From Paucibacter sp. KBW04 (GTDB lineage Bacteria > Pseudomonadota > Gammaproteobacteria > Burkholderiales > Burkholderiaceae_C), in assembly GCF_003852425.1 (NCBI RefSeq), contig NZ_QAJN01000016.1, forward strand, positions 1-64,000: 64,000 nucleotides of DNA. The letters run 5' to 3'. The position numbers were made by a program, and so were the translations under genes. Each line of letters opens with the position of its first letter. Positions within the stretch are counted from its first letter, which is position 1. Shown here in pieces: positions 8,352-17,970 of this stretch. The notes under the pieces were generated by a model that worked only from the letters and a program-made list of their open reading frames with translations, had not been told where the DNA came from and ran no database searches.

Positions 8352-8807
8352 ATGCAAACTCAAGTCTTCACTGCCGCGCCCGCCCGGCCCCGCCGCAAGC
8401 AGTCGCGGGGCTTCACCCTGATCGAACTGCTGGTGGTGCTGGTCATCATCGGCGTGCTGGCCGCCCTGGTCGTGCCCAATGTCTTGAACCGCGCCGACGA
8501 CGCCCGCGTCACCGCCGCCCGCACCGATGTCAACAATCTGATGCAGGCCCTCAAGCTCTACAAGCTGGACAACCAACGCTTCCCCAGCGCCGAGCAAGGC
8601 CTGGACGCCCTGGTGCGCAAGCCCACGGCCGGCAACCCACCGCCCAACTGGAAGCCCTATATCGACAAGCTGCCCAATGACCCCTGGGGCCGCCCTTATC
8701 AATACGCCAACCCCGGCATCAAGGGCGAGATCGACGTCTACAGCTTTGGCGCCGATGGTCGCACCGGGGGCGAAGGCAATGACGCCGACATCGGCTCTTG
8801 GCAATAA
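8352..8807 (+). CDS. gspG: Type II secretion system major pseudopilin
   Basis: This 151-aa major pseudopilin has a basic leader followed by the prepilin-peptidase site RG-FTLIELLVVLVIIGVLAALVVP with Glu at +5. The C-terminal half has the GspG calcium-site region and the usual ending (NDPWGRPYQYANPG, YSFGADGRTGGEGNDADIGSW). It polymerises into the periplasmic pseudopilus that pushes folded exoproteins through the GspD channel. It starts the plus-strand gsp operon, 107 bases from the divergent gspC start. The start at 8352 gives a 20-residue basic leader; the frame is open further upstream, but that part overlaps gspC. Confidence 0.96.
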   Translation: MQTQVFTAAPARPRRKQSRGFTLIELLVVLVIIGVLAALVVPNVLNRADDARVTAARTDVNNLMQALKLYKLDNQRFPSAEQGLDALVRKPTAGNPPPNWKPYIDKLPNDPWGRPYQYANPGIKGEIDVYSFGADGRTGGEGNDADIGSWQ

Positions 8808-8846
8808 GCAGTGCCCAAAGCCCCCGGGCCTCGGTGCCGCCCTGGC

Positions 8847-9302
8847 ATGATGCAACGTCGCGCTCAAGCCGGCTTCACCCTGATCGAATTGCTGGTCGTG
8901 GTGGCGCTGATCGCCATTGCCACGGCCACGGTCAGTCTGTCCTTGCGCGACCCGGCGGCCGCCCAGCTGGAGCGTGAGGCCGAGCGCCTGTCGGCCCTGT
9001 TTGAAACCGCCCGCGCCGAAAGCCGGGCCGCGGGCCTGAGCGTGACCTGGCAACCGGTCAAACAAGGGGATGGCAGCGAGGACCAGTTTCGCTTCCAAGG
9101 TCTGCCCAAAACCATTCAGCTGCCGCGCCGCTGGCTGGGCCAACCGGTCAGCGTCGAGATCGCCCGCGCCAACTTGATTCGCCTGGGCCCCGAGCCCTTG
9201 ATCGGCGCGCAGCAGCTGCGCCTGAGCCTGGGCTCGCAACGCCTCACCCTGGCCACCGACGGCCTCTCCCCTTTCGAGGTCAAGGCCGACGATGGCTCCT
9301 GA
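8847..9302 (+). CDS. gspH: Type II secretion system minor pseudopilin H
   Basis: This 151-aa minor pseudopilin begins with MMQRRAQAG and the cleavage/assembly motif FTLIELLVVVALIAIATATVSLSL with Glu at +5. The globular part is divergent, as expected for GspH, which sits in the pseudopilus tip region. It lies 39 bases after gspG, and its 3' end overlaps gspI by 11 bases, so the two are translationally coupled. A GTG at 8811 is in frame, but the two adjacent ATGs at 8847/8850 give a normal leader length. Confidence 0.92.
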   Translation: MMQRRAQAGFTLIELLVVVALIAIATATVSLSLRDPAAAQLEREAERLSALFETARAESRAAGLSVTWQPVKQGDGSEDQFRFQGLPKTIQLPRRWLGQPVSVEIARANLIRLGPEPLIGAQQLRLSLGSQRLTLATDGLSPFEVKADDGS

Positions 9303-9669
9303 ACTGAAGCGGCCCGCGCAAGCAGGCTTCACCCTGATCGAGGTGCTGGTGGCCCTGGTCATCGTGGCCATCAGCTTGGCTGCGGGCATCAAGGCCGCCG
9401 GGGCGCTGAGCGATAACGCGGCCCGCCTGCGCAGCATCAGCTCGGCCCAGTGGTGCGCCGAGAATCAACTGACCGAGTTGCGCCTGTCCAAACAATTCCC
9501 CAGCCTGGGCGAAAGCGAATTCAGCTGCGAGCAGCTGGGCCAAACTTTTCGCGGCCAGCTCATCGTGCGCGCCACGCCTAACGCCGGCCTGCGCCGGGTC
9601 GATGCGGTGGTGATTGACGAGGCCGGTGAACACAGACTGCTGCTCAGCGGTATCGCGGGTCGCAACTGA
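9292..9669 (+). CDS. gspI: Type II secretion system minor pseudopilin I
   Basis: This 125-aa minor pseudopilin has a short leader ending RPAQAG and then FTLIEVLVALVIVAISLAAGIKA with Glu at +5. The motif WCAENQLTELRL is the family signature near residue 55. GspI nucleates the pseudopilus tip complex with J and K. The gene overlaps gspH by 11 bases and is followed by gspJ after 2 bases. Confidence 0.93.
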   Translation: MAPELKRPAQAGFTLIEVLVALVIVAISLAAGIKAAGALSDNAARLRSISSAQWCAENQLTELRLSKQFPSLGESEFSCEQLGQTFRGQLIVRATPNAGLRRVDAVVIDEAGEHRLLLSGIAGRN

Positions 9670-9671
9670 AT

Positions 9672-10340
9672 ATGAAGCCGACCCAAGCATCACAGCGCTC
9701 CCGCGGCTTCACCCTGGTCGAGGTGCTGGTCGCCCTGGTCATCATGGCCACCATGGCCATCGTGGCCTGGCGCGGCCTGGATGCCTTGCTGAAGAGCCGC
9801 GACATCGCCCAAACCCATCTGGACCAAAGCACCCGGCTGCAAACCGTGGTCGCGCAATGGGAGCAAGACCTGCGCTCCATTCAAGACAGCGGCATTGAGG
9901 AGCCGCTCGCCTTCGACGGCGCCAGTCTGCGCATGACCCGCCAGCTGCCCGAGGGCTTGCAGGTGGTGGTCTGGACGGCACGCAATAACGCCCTGTTCCG
10001 CTGGGAGGGCCCGGTGGTGAAAACCGTGGCCGCCCTGAACGACAGCTTTCAGCGCAGCCAGCTGCAGGTCAATCAAGACGCCACCCAGCTGCGCGCCCTA
10101 GAAGGCGTCAGCGGCTGGCAGATGTATTTCTACCGCGGCAATAGCTGGAGCAATGCCCAGTCCAGCAGCGGCACGGCCAGCAACACGCCCCAGCCCGCGG
10201 CCAGCGCCGCCAGCGGCGTCAATCCCGGCCTGGGGCCGCAGCGCCCGGATCTGCCCAGCGGTGTGCGCATGGTCATCCTGTTTGGCCCCGGCAGCGGCTT
10301 CTCTGGGCCGCTGACGCGCCAGATCGCAATCGGGCAATGA
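9672..10340 (+). CDS. gspJ: Type II secretion system minor pseudopilin J
   Basis: This 222-aa protein has a leader, SRG, then FTLVEVLVALVIMATMAIVAWRGLDA with Glu at +5. The body has GspJ-type features (VVAQWEQDLRSI, a Gly/Ser-rich loop and GVRMVILFGPGSGFSGPLTRQI at the end). It forms the tip trimer with GspI and GspK. Its stop overlaps the gspK start by 4 bases. Confidence 0.92.
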   Translation: MKPTQASQRSRGFTLVEVLVALVIMATMAIVAWRGLDALLKSRDIAQTHLDQSTRLQTVVAQWEQDLRSIQDSGIEEPLAFDGASLRMTRQLPEGLQVVVWTARNNALFRWEGPVVKTVAALNDSFQRSQLQVNQDATQLRALEGVSGWQMYFYRGNSWSNAQSSSGTASNTPQPAASAASGVNPGLGPQRPDLPSGVRMVILFGPGSGFSGPLTRQIAIGQ

Positions 10341-11341
10341 TGATGCGAAGCCCTCACTCACTTCAAGCGCAGCGCGGTGCAGCCCTGCTGACCGCCATGA
10401 TCATCGTCACCCTGGTGGCCAGCCTGGCCGCGGCCATGGTGTGGCGGCAGTACCGCGCGGTGCAGATCGAGGCGGCCGAGCGCTCGCGCAGCCAGTCCTC
10501 GCTGATTCTGCAGGGCGCCCTGGACTGGGCACGCCTGATCCTGCGCCAAGACGCCATCGACAACCAGAAAGACCCGGTCGACAGCCTGAACGATTTCTGG
10601 GCCGTGCCGGTGGCCGAGAGCCGGGTCTCCACTTTTCTGGCCATTGAGGGCAGCAACACCGACAAGGACGGCCCCGAGGCTTTTCTGTCCGGCTCCATCA
10701 AGGATGCCCAAGCCCAGTACAACCTGCGCCATCTGCTCGGCGGCGCCCAGGTGCCGGAGCTGGAACAGCGGGTGCTGGAGCGCATCTGCCAGAGCGCGCA
10801 AACCCCGCCGGGCACCGCCGCCCTGATCATCAATCGCTTGCGCCAGGCCTTTGCCAGCAACAACAGCCAAGCCGCCTCGGCTCCCAGCGCCGGAGACGCC
10901 AGCGATGTGCCCTTGCAGCCGCGCAATCTGGATCAGCTGGTCTGGCTAGGCCTGAGCCAAGACACCATCGAGCGCCTGCGGCCCTTTGTCACCCTGCTGC
11001 CCACGCCCACACCGGTCAATCTGAATACCGCCCCACGCGAGGTCATCGCCGCCCTGTTCGACGGCATGGACCTGGCCTCGGCCGAACGCCTGGTGCAGGT
11101 GCGCCAAGGCCAGCCGCTGAAGAAGGTGCAGGACGCCAAGAATTTCCTGCCCAGCTCGGTCACCATCAGCTCCGACCGGGCCGAGGTGGTGACCTCCTAC
11201 TTCAATGTCAGCGGGCGCATGCGTTTGGACGAGCGGGTGCTGGAGGAACGCTCCCTGGTCTGGCGCCGCAATCTCGATGTGCTGGTGCTGGACCGTCAAC
11301 GGGTCAATCTGGTGCTGGAAGCCGGCCAGAAGAAACCCTGA
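10337..11341 (+). CDS. gspK: Type II secretion system minor pseudopilin K
   Basis: This 334-aa protein is the largest minor pseudopilin. The N-terminus is QRG-AALLTAMIIVTLVASLAAAM and lacks the Glu at +5, which is the known peculiarity of GspK and fits its place at the very tip of the pseudopilus. It contains helix-hairpin-helix-like repeats typical of the family (VNLNTAPREVIAALF, ERLVQVRQGQPLKKVQDA). It overlaps gspJ by 4 bases. The 198 bases between it and gspL show no gene and no convincing terminator, so transcription probably continues. Confidence 0.93.
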   Translation: MMMRSPHSLQAQRGAALLTAMIIVTLVASLAAAMVWRQYRAVQIEAAERSRSQSSLILQGALDWARLILRQDAIDNQKDPVDSLNDFWAVPVAESRVSTFLAIEGSNTDKDGPEAFLSGSIKDAQAQYNLRHLLGGAQVPELEQRVLERICQSAQTPPGTAALIINRLRQAFASNNSQAASAPSAGDASDVPLQPRNLDQLVWLGLSQDTIERLRPFVTLLPTPTPVNLNTAPREVIAALFDGMDLASAERLVQVRQGQPLKKVQDAKNFLPSSVTISSDRAEVVTSYFNVSGRMRLDERVLEERSLVWRRNLDVLVLDRQRVNLVLEAGQKKP

Positions 11342-11539
11342 GTACCCCCCGATTCCAGGGCACAAATTTCATCTGCCTCGACCCCCAGCCCCGGCCCCTG
11401 CAAATTCCGCTCCTAGAATGCGCCAGCCCAATCAATGGAAGCCCGAGCCCAGCCGGTCTCGACTTCATGCTCATCCAGAGAAGCGGCCCGGACAACACCA
11501 TCCTTTTCAGCCGGGCTCGGAGCTCGCCACACTGCGTTC

Positions 11540-12802
11540 ATGAGTACTCTGCTTGTCTTTCTACCGCCGCGCAGCCGTTTGCGCGCCCAAGGCCGCGCCA
11601 TCCAGTCCAATGAGGGCCTGGGGCACACGGCCGCCGGCGCGCTGAACAAGGACTTCGACTTCCTGCTGACGACGGACGGCATCACCATCAGCCAGCAGGG
11701 CAGCCAGAGCGCCGCCCATCTGCCGCCGGCCGACACGGTGATCGCCATCCCCGCCGAGTCCGATGTGGCCTGGCAGCGGGTCACCCTGCCCAAGGCCGGC
11801 CGCCAGATGCGCTCGGCCCTGGCCGGCATGCTGGAAGAGACCCTGCTGGACGAACCCGAGAGCCTGCACTTCGCCGTGGAGCCCGAGGCCTTGGGTGGCG
11901 ACACCGCCTGGGTGGCCATCACCTCGCGCCCCTGGTTGCAGCAGCAACTGGCCACGCTGGAAGCGGCGCAAGTCTTTGTAGACCGCGTCTGCCCCTTGAG
12001 CTGGCCCGAGGCGCCGCCGCGTGGCCACTTCTACCCCACCGGCCAGGAGAACAGCCCCGTCGCCCTGCGCTGGAGCCATCCCGAGGGCGTGAGCAATCTG
12101 CCCCTGGACGGCGGGCTCTCGCGCCAACTCTTCCCGCCCACCCTGGTGCAAGCCACGGAATGGACGGCCACGGCCGAGGTGGTCTCGGCCGCCGAGCGCT
12201 GGTTGGGCACGGCGGTGCCGGTGCTGAGCCCGGCACAGCGTGCGCTACGGGTGATCGCCAGCGCCTGGAATCTGCGCCAGTTCGAGCTGGCTCAGCGCAC
12301 CCGTGGCGTGCGCGCCCTGCGTCAGGTCTACCGCGCCTTCATGCGGCGCGAATGGCGAGCGACGCGCTACGGCTTGATCGGCCTAGTGCTGGTGCAGTTG
12401 CTGGGTCTGAATTTGCTGGCCTGGCAAGAACACCGGCAGTTGCAAAGCCGCCGCGCCCAGCTGGACGCGACCTTGCAGGCCACCTACCCCCATATTCGCG
12501 CCATCCTCGATGCCCCGGTGCAGATGCAGCGCGAGACCGATGCCTTGCGCGCCAACGCAGGCCGCAGCGGCACGCAGGATCTGGAGTCCTTGCTGGCCGC
12601 CGCCGCCACTGCTTGGCCGGCCGATCGCGCACCGGTGGACAGCCTGACGTTTGAGCCCGGTCATCTGAGCATTGCCTCGGCCGGCTGGAGCGAGCCGCAG
12701 ATCCAGCAATTCCGCAGCCAGCTTAGAAGCGAAGGCTGGCAGCTGGACGCCAGCGAGGGCAAGCTCAGCCTGAGCCGCGCCAAGGCCGACAACCGTAGGT
12801 AA
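11540..12802 (+). CDS. gspL: Type II secretion system protein L
   Basis: This 420-aa inner-membrane platform protein has an N-terminal actin-like cytoplasmic domain (about 1-250) that binds the ATPase GspE. A single membrane helix follows (GLIGLVLVQLLGLNLLAW, near 275-293), then a short periplasmic ferredoxin-like domain that contacts GspM. The motifs VIAIPAESDVAWQRVTLPKA and LEETLLDEPESLHFA are typical. The start at 11540 is an ATG at the start of the conserved region; the frame is open 105 bases further up without a good start context. gspM follows after 10 bases. Confidence 0.92.
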   Translation: MSTLLVFLPPRSRLRAQGRAIQSNEGLGHTAAGALNKDFDFLLTTDGITISQQGSQSAAHLPPADTVIAIPAESDVAWQRVTLPKAGRQMRSALAGMLEETLLDEPESLHFAVEPEALGGDTAWVAITSRPWLQQQLATLEAAQVFVDRVCPLSWPEAPPRGHFYPTGQENSPVALRWSHPEGVSNLPLDGGLSRQLFPPTLVQATEWTATAEVVSAAERWLGTAVPVLSPAQRALRVIASAWNLRQFELAQRTRGVRALRQVYRAFMRREWRATRYGLIGLVLVQLLGLNLLAWQEHRQLQSRRAQLDATLQATYPHIRAILDAPVQMQRETDALRANAGRSGTQDLESLLAAAATAWPADRAPVDSLTFEPGHLSIASAGWSEPQIQQFRSQLRSEGWQLDASEGKLSLSRAKADNRR

Positions 12803-12812
12803 TGAACAAGAC

Positions 12813-13325
12813 ATGATGAGTAGCGCCCCCATGAAGTCCTGGCAGAAAACGGCCGCCCCTCTCAAAGCCCATTGGCAGACCCTGGGCGAGCGTGAGCGCT
12901 TCATGCTCAAGCTGGCGGGCGCCGCCCTGGGCCTGTTATTGCTCTGGCTGATCGCCGTGCAGCCGGCCCTGCGGGTACTGCGCCAAAGCCCGGCCCAGCT
13001 GGAAGCGGTGGATTTGCAGCTGCAGGAAATGCAAGCCCTGGCCCAGGAAGCGGCCGAGCTGCGCGGCATTGCCCCGGTGCCGGCCGCGCAAGCCGCCCAG
13101 GCCCTGCAAGCCGCCAGCGAACATCTGGGCAAGGACGCACGGCTCACCATCACCGGCGATCGCGCCGTGCTGAGCATCAACGGCATCAGCAGCGAGGCCT
13201 TGCAAGCCTGGCTGGGCGAGGTGCGCAGCGCCGCCCGCGCCCGCCCGGTTGAAGCCCAGCTGCAACGCGGGCCCAAGGGCTATGCTGGCAGCATCACCCT
13301 CAGCATCGCGGGGGTGAACGGATGA
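12813..13325 (+). CDS. gspM: Type II secretion system protein M
   Basis: This 170-aa protein has a cytoplasmic N-terminus with the family phrase WQTLGERERFMLKLAGAALG, one membrane helix (about 33-52, LGLLLLWLIAV), and a periplasmic region with a short coiled-coil-like stretch and a ferredoxin-like fold. It stabilises GspL in the inner-membrane platform. Two ATGs at 12813 and 12816 are both possible. The stop overlaps the gspN start by 4 bases. Confidence 0.9.
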   Translation: MMSSAPMKSWQKTAAPLKAHWQTLGERERFMLKLAGAALGLLLLWLIAVQPALRVLRQSPAQLEAVDLQLQEMQALAQEAAELRGIAPVPAAQAAQALQAASEHLGKDARLTITGDRAVLSINGISSEALQAWLGEVRSAARARPVEAQLQRGPKGYAGSITLSIAGVNG

Positions 13326-14266
13326 GCAAGGGCTTCAAAGCGCTTTTTGGCCGCGGCCGCCGCGGTTCCGCGCGGGCCTTCGAGCCCAGCCTGAACGGGC
13401 CCATGACGGAACACACGCAGTGGCAGGACACCCGCCAGCTGGAACCCGCCTGGCGCGGCCGCAATGTGGCGGCGCGGCGCTGGGCCGTGGCCGGGGCCTT
13501 GCTCGGTCTCTTGCTGGCCCTGATCCTGTTTGCGCCCGCCAGCTGGTTGGCACGCGGCCTGGCCAGCGCCAGCAATGGCCATCTGCTGATCACCGACACC
13601 CGCGGCAGCATCTGGAACGGCAGCGGCCTCTTGGTCCTGACCGGTGGCGAAGGCAGCCGCGACGCCAGCGTGCTGCCGGGCCGTATCAGCTGGTCCATGG
13701 GCGTGCAAGGCTGGGGCCTGGCCCTGCGGGCGCGCCAGGACTGCTGCTTCAACGGCGAGCTACAACTGCGCCTGAGCCCCGGCTGGGGCCGCTTCGAGAT
13801 CGCCGTGGCCAGCCATGCCGACTGGCTGGCGCGCTGGCCCAGTGCCTGGCTGGCGGGCTTGGGCACGCCCTGGAACACCTTGCAACTGGGCGGCTCGGTA
13901 CGCATGAGTGCGCGTGAGTTCCGCCTGGAATGGGTGCAGGGCCGTTGGCGCCAGTTCGGCCAGCTGGATCTGGACCTGCTGAACGTCTCCTCCCGCGTCT
14001 CCACCCTGGCGCCGCTGGGCAGCTACCGCTTCAGCGTGCTGGGTGGCACACCCGGCCAAGGTGGGGCCCAAGACGGCATCAGCCAGCTGCGCCTGAGCAC
14101 CCTGGACGGTGCCCTGATCCTCAACGGCCAAGGCAGCTTCGGCCTGGGCAAGCCCCGCTTCACCCTGGAGGCCACGGCGGCCCCGGGCCGCGAGGCGGCA
14201 CTGAACAATCTCCTGAATATCATCGGCCGCCGCCAAGGCGCGCGTTCCGTCTTTTCGATTGGATGA
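13322..14266 (+). CDS. gspN: Type II secretion system protein N
   Basis: This 314-aa protein has a cytoplasmic tail of about 55 residues, one membrane helix (AVAGALLGLLLALILFAPASWLA) and a periplasmic beta-rich domain with repeated short strands (DTRGSIWNGSGLLVLTGG, LGSYRFSVLGG, LDGALILNGQG). This matches T2SS protein N, which is present in a subset of systems and is not always essential. The N-terminal extension before the membrane helix is longer than usual; an in-frame ATG at about residue 28 (MTEHTQW) is an alternative start. The stop overlaps the gspD start by 4 bases. Confidence 0.85.
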   Translation: MSKGFKALFGRGRRGSARAFEPSLNGPMTEHTQWQDTRQLEPAWRGRNVAARRWAVAGALLGLLLALILFAPASWLARGLASASNGHLLITDTRGSIWNGSGLLVLTGGEGSRDASVLPGRISWSMGVQGWGLALRARQDCCFNGELQLRLSPGWGRFEIAVASHADWLARWPSAWLAGLGTPWNTLQLGGSVRMSAREFRLEWVQGRWRQFGQLDLDLLNVSSRVSTLAPLGSYRFSVLGGTPGQGGAQDGISQLRLSTLDGALILNGQGSFGLGKPRFTLEATAAPGREAALNNLLNIIGRRQGARSVFSIG

Positions 14267-16518
14267 GCATGAATAAGAAATGTCTAGGAGCCAATCGGGG
14301 CACCCTGACCCTGCTGGCCGCCGCGCTGCTGAACTTGCACGGCAGCCCCGCCCTGGCCCAGGCCGATGCCGAGGCCAATGCCGCCTTAGCGCAATCATCC
14401 GCCGCCCGCATCCACAGCCCGGCGCTGAAGTCGCGCACCCCGGTGACGCTGAATTTCGTCAACGCCGATCTGGAAGGCGTGACACGCGCCATGGGCGTGA
14501 TGCTGGACCGCCAGTTCATCATCGACCCGCGCGTCAAGGGCTTGATCACGGTGTACAGCGAGCAACCGGTGTCGGTGCGCGAGGCCTACCTGAACTATCT
14601 GGCCGCGCTGCGCGGCCTCGGTTTCACCGTGGTGGAGAACTCCGGCCTGCTCAAGGTCGTGCCCGAGGCCGATGCCAAGCTGCAAGCCGGCTCGGTGGCG
14701 GTGGGCACCAGCGGCGTGCGGGGTGACCAAATCATCACCCAGATCTTCAAGCTCAACCACGAGAACGCCAATAACTTGGTGGCCGTGCTGCGCCCCCTGA
14801 TCAGCCCCAACAACACCATCAATGCCAACCCAGGCAATAACAGCCTGGTGATCACCGACTACGCCGAGAACCTGCAGCGCCTGGGCCGCATCATCGCGAC
14901 CATGGACACGCCCGGCTCCACCGATCTGGAAGTGGTGCCGCTCAAGCATGCCATCGCCTCCGATCTGGCGGCCCTGGTGCAAAAGCTGGCCGATGGCAAT
15001 GCCGCCGCCGCGGCACCCGGCCAGGCCGCTGGCTCGCTCAGCGTGCTGGCCGATGCGCGCAGCAATGCCCTGATCTTGCGCGCCGCCAACCCGGCCCGCC
15101 TGGCCCAGGCCCGCGCCATGATCGAGAAGCTGGACCAGCCCGGCAACGACGGCAATGCCAGCGGCAATATCCGCGTGGTCTATCTGAAAAATGCCGACGC
15201 CACCAAACTGGCCACCGTGCTGCGCGCTGCCTTTGCCGGCGGCAGCGGTGCTTCGGGCGGCAGCGCCAGCAGCGGCAGCAGCAGTGCTTTTGGCAGCAGC
15301 GCCAGCAGTAGCAGTGGCACGGCCAGCAGCACGCCGCTCAGCGGCATAGGCCAGAACAACTCGGCCACGGGCAGCGGCACCTCGGCCGCGGCCACCACGC
15401 CGGTCTCCGCCTCGCAAGGCCCGTCCACCGGCGGTTTTGTGCAGGCCGACCCCTCCATCAACGCCCTCATCATCACCGCGCCCGAGCCTCTGTATCGCCA
15501 GATCCGCGGCGTCATCGACCAACTCGATGTGCGCCGCGCCCAGGTCTATGTGGAGACCATGATCGTCAAGGTCGACGCGACTAAGGCGGCCCAGTTCGGC
15601 GTGCAGTGGCAAAACCTGTTCGGCAACAAGGGCGACAGCACCATCACCGGCGCCGGCACCAATTTCGGCACCGGCCTGAACAACATCATCAATGGCTCGG
15701 TGGCCACGGCCGGCGGCCGCACCGGCGTGGCCACGGCCCTGGCCAATGGCGCCGCGCCACAGGGCTTCAATATCGGCTTGCTCAAACAGGTCGGCAATTT
15801 CTACACCCTTGGCGCCATCGCCAACTTCCTGGAATCCGAGACCGGCGGCAATGTCTTGTCCACGCCTAATTTGGTGGCCCTGGACAATGAAGAAGCCAAG
15901 ATCGTGATCGGCCAGAACGTGCCCTTCCTGACCGGCTCCTACGCCAACACCGGCGGCAATACCGGCGCGGCCAATCCCTTCCAGACGATTGACCGCAAGG
16001 ACGTGGGCCTGACCCTGCGCATTCGCAGCCAGATCGGCGAAGGCGGCACGGTGCGTATGACGGTCTACCAGGAGAACTCCTCGGTGATCGCCGCCACCAG
16101 CACCAATAGCAGCGGCCCCACCACCGACAAGAGCGCGGTGGAGACCACCGTCTCGGTGGACGACGGCCAGATCCTGGTGCTGGGCGGCCTGATGAAGGAC
16201 GAGTACGCCGACGGTGAAGACGGCGTGCCCGGCCTTTCGCAGATTCCCTTGCTGGGCAATCTGTTCAAGAGCCAAAACCGCAAGCGCATCAAGACCAATT
16301 TGATGGTCTTCCTGCGCCCGGTGGTGATGCGCAACCAGAACGCGGCCGATCAACTGACCCTGGATCGCTACGAGTCCATCCGCAGCCTGCAACAAGGCTC
16401 GCAACCCAAACCCCACATGATCTTGCCCGACACCGGCGCGCCGGTGCTGCCGCCCAGCCCGGCCACGCCGGCCGGCGGCGCGAGCAGTGCCGCGCAGCAA
16501 AAGCAGCAGCAACCTTGA
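14263..16518 (+). CDS. gspD: Type II secretion system secretin
   Basis: This 751-aa outer-membrane channel protein has a signal peptide (about 1-33, ending in ALAQA), then N0-N3 domains and the C-terminal secretin barrel with VPLLGNLFKS-type motifs (IPLLGNLFKSQNRK). VYVETMIVKVDATKAAQFGVQW marks the start of the secretin domain. A Ser/Gly-rich stretch at about residues 326-386 is the variable loop in N3. The short tail after the barrel is Pro/Ala-rich, and no pilotin-binding S-domain is obvious. The ATG at 14263 overlaps the gspN stop; a second ATG at 14269 is also possible. The frame runs open far upstream inside gspN, but that part is a shadow. Confidence 0.96.
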   Translation: MSMNKKCLGANRGTLTLLAAALLNLHGSPALAQADAEANAALAQSSAARIHSPALKSRTPVTLNFVNADLEGVTRAMGVMLDRQFIIDPRVKGLITVYSEQPVSVREAYLNYLAALRGLGFTVVENSGLLKVVPEADAKLQAGSVAVGTSGVRGDQIITQIFKLNHENANNLVAVLRPLISPNNTINANPGNNSLVITDYAENLQRLGRIIATMDTPGSTDLEVVPLKHAIASDLAALVQKLADGNAAAAAPGQAAGSLSVLADARSNALILRAANPARLAQARAMIEKLDQPGNDGNASGNIRVVYLKNADATKLATVLRAAFAGGSGASGGSASSGSSSAFGSSASSSSGTASSTPLSGIGQNNSATGSGTSAAATTPVSASQGPSTGGFVQADPSINALIITAPEPLYRQIRGVIDQLDVRRAQVYVETMIVKVDATKAAQFGVQWQNLFGNKGDSTITGAGTNFGTGLNNIINGSVATAGGRTGVATALANGAAPQGFNIGLLKQVGNFYTLGAIANFLESETGGNVLSTPNLVALDNEEAKIVIGQNVPFLTGSYANTGGNTGAANPFQTIDRKDVGLTLRIRSQIGEGGTVRMTVYQENSSVIAATSTNSSGPTTDKSAVETTVSVDDGQILVLGGLMKDEYADGEDGVPGLSQIPLLGNLFKSQNRKRIKTNLMVFLRPVVMRNQNAADQLTLDRYESIRSLQQGSQPKPHMILPDTGAPVLPPSPATPAGGASSAAQQKQQQP

Positions 16519-16538
16519 ACCCGCAAACGAGCAAGCGC

Positions 16539-17960
16539 ATGGCCACACGCCACCCCCTGCCCTACGCCTTTGCCAAGGCGCATATGGTTTTGCTGGAAGA
16601 CGACGGCGCTTCCCTGGTGCTGTGGGCGCCGCCCGAGGTCAGCCTGGCCAGTCTGTCGGAAGTGCAGCGCCTCTACCAGATCGACCGTTTCGAGAAAGAG
16701 CCGCGCAGCACCCTGGCCGAGCGCATCAATGCGGCTTATGCAGGCAGCGAATCCAGCGCGGCCGTGGTGATCGGCGAGGTGGAAAGCGCCGTCGACCTGA
16801 GTCGCATGATGCAGGACCTGCCCGCCGTGGAAGACCTGCTGGAAGCGGCCAATGACGCGCCCATCATCCGCATGTTGAACGCCTTGCTGACGCAGGCGGC
16901 CAAGGACGGTGCCAGCGACATCCATATCGAGCCTTACGAGCGCGCCAGCTCGGTGCGCTTCCGCGTCGACGGCACTTTGCGCGAGGTGGTGCAGCCCAAT
17001 CGGGGCCTGCATGCCGCACTGATCTCGCGCCTGAAGATCATGGCCGAGCTGGACATCGCCGAGAAGCGCCTGCCGCAAGACGGCCGCATCAGCTTGCGCA
17101 TCGGCGGCCGTGCCATCGATGTGCGCGTCTCCACCCTGCCCTCGGCCCACGGCGAGCGTGCCGTGCTGCGCCTGCTGGACAAGACCGAATCCAAGTTCAC
17201 GCTCGAAGGCCTGGGCATGAGCGGCGACGTTCTCTCGGCCTTCAAAAAGCTGGTGCAGCAGCCGCATGGCATCGTCTTGGTGACCGGCCCGACCGGCTCG
17301 GGCAAGACCACCAGCCTCTACGCCTCGCTGCAAACGGTGGACACCAGCACCACCAATGTCTTGACGGTGGAAGACCCGATTGAGTACGAGCTCTCAGGCG
17401 TGGGCCAGACGCAGGTCAATGCCAAGATCGACCTCAGCTTCGCCAAGGCCTTGCGCGCCATCCTGCGCCAGGATCCGGACGTCATCATGATCGGTGAAAT
17501 CCGCGATTACGAGACCGCGCAGATCGCCATTCAGGCCTCGCTCACCGGTCACCTGGTGCTGGCCACCTTGCACACCAATGACGCGCCTAGCGCCGTGACT
17601 CGACTGACCGATATGGGCGTCGAGCCCTTTTTGCTCAGCTCCAGCCTGCTGGGCGTGCTGGCCCAGCGCCTGGTGCGCAAGCTCTGCCCGGTCTGCAAGC
17701 GCGAGGACGAGCATGGCCACTTCCATCCGGTCGGCTGCGAGGCCTGCTCCAAGACCGGCTACAAGGGCCGCACCGGCGTGTACGAGCTGATGGTGGCAGA
17801 CGACCATGTGCGCGGCCTGATCCACCAGCAGGCGGCCGAGAGCGAGTTGCTGGCCGCCGCACAGCGTGTGGGCCTGCGCTCCATGCGCGAGGACGGCGCA
17901 CGCCTGATTTCGCAAGGCATCACCTCGGAAGAAGAAGTGCTGCGCGTCACGCGAGACTAG
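16539..17960 (+). CDS. gspE: Type II secretion system ATPase
   Basis: This 473-aa hexameric ATPase powers pseudopilus assembly from the cytoplasmic face. Visible motifs are Walker [11 protein letters not shown] (about residue 250), the Asp box DPIEYEL, Walker [15 protein letters not shown], and the His box [18 protein letters not shown]. The zinc-binding tetracysteine module is CPVC...CEAC, but only 13 residues separate the pairs, where about 29 are usual in the Escherichia/Vibrio proteins. A TTG at 16515 is in frame, but the ATG at 16539 is better placed. gspF follows after 10 bases. Confidence 0.96.
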   Translation: MATRHPLPYAFAKAHMVLLEDDGASLVLWAPPEVSLASLSEVQRLYQIDRFEKEPRSTLAERINAAYAGSESSAAVVIGEVESAVDLSRMMQDLPAVEDLLEAANDAPIIRMLNALLTQAAKDGASDIHIEPYERASSVRFRVDGTLREVVQPNRGLHAALISRLKIMAELDIAEKRLPQDGRISLRIGGRAIDVRVSTLPSAHGERAVLRLLDKTESKFTLEGLGMSGDVLSAFKKLVQQPHGIVLVTGPTGSGKTTSLYASLQTVDTSTTNVLTVEDPIEYELSGVGQTQVNAKIDLSFAKALRAILRQDPDVIMIGEIRDYETAQIAIQASLTGHLVLATLHTNDAPSAVTRLTDMGVEPFLLSSSLLGVLAQRLVRKLCPVCKREDEHGHFHPVGCEACSKTGYKGRTGVYELMVADDHVRGLIHQQAAESELLAAAQRVGLRSMREDGARLISQGITSEEEVLRVTRD

Positions 17961-17970
17961 AAACCCCACC

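Noticed and set aside
13930-14262. Upstream extension of gspD within gspN.
   Set aside because: It overlaps gspN in another frame. The ATG at 14263 with a signal peptide and ATGA coupling is the clear start.
14395-16548. A 717-codon minus-strand ORF opposite gspD.
   Set aside because: Reverse-strand shadow of gspD, rich in Gly/His/Gln without any known domain.
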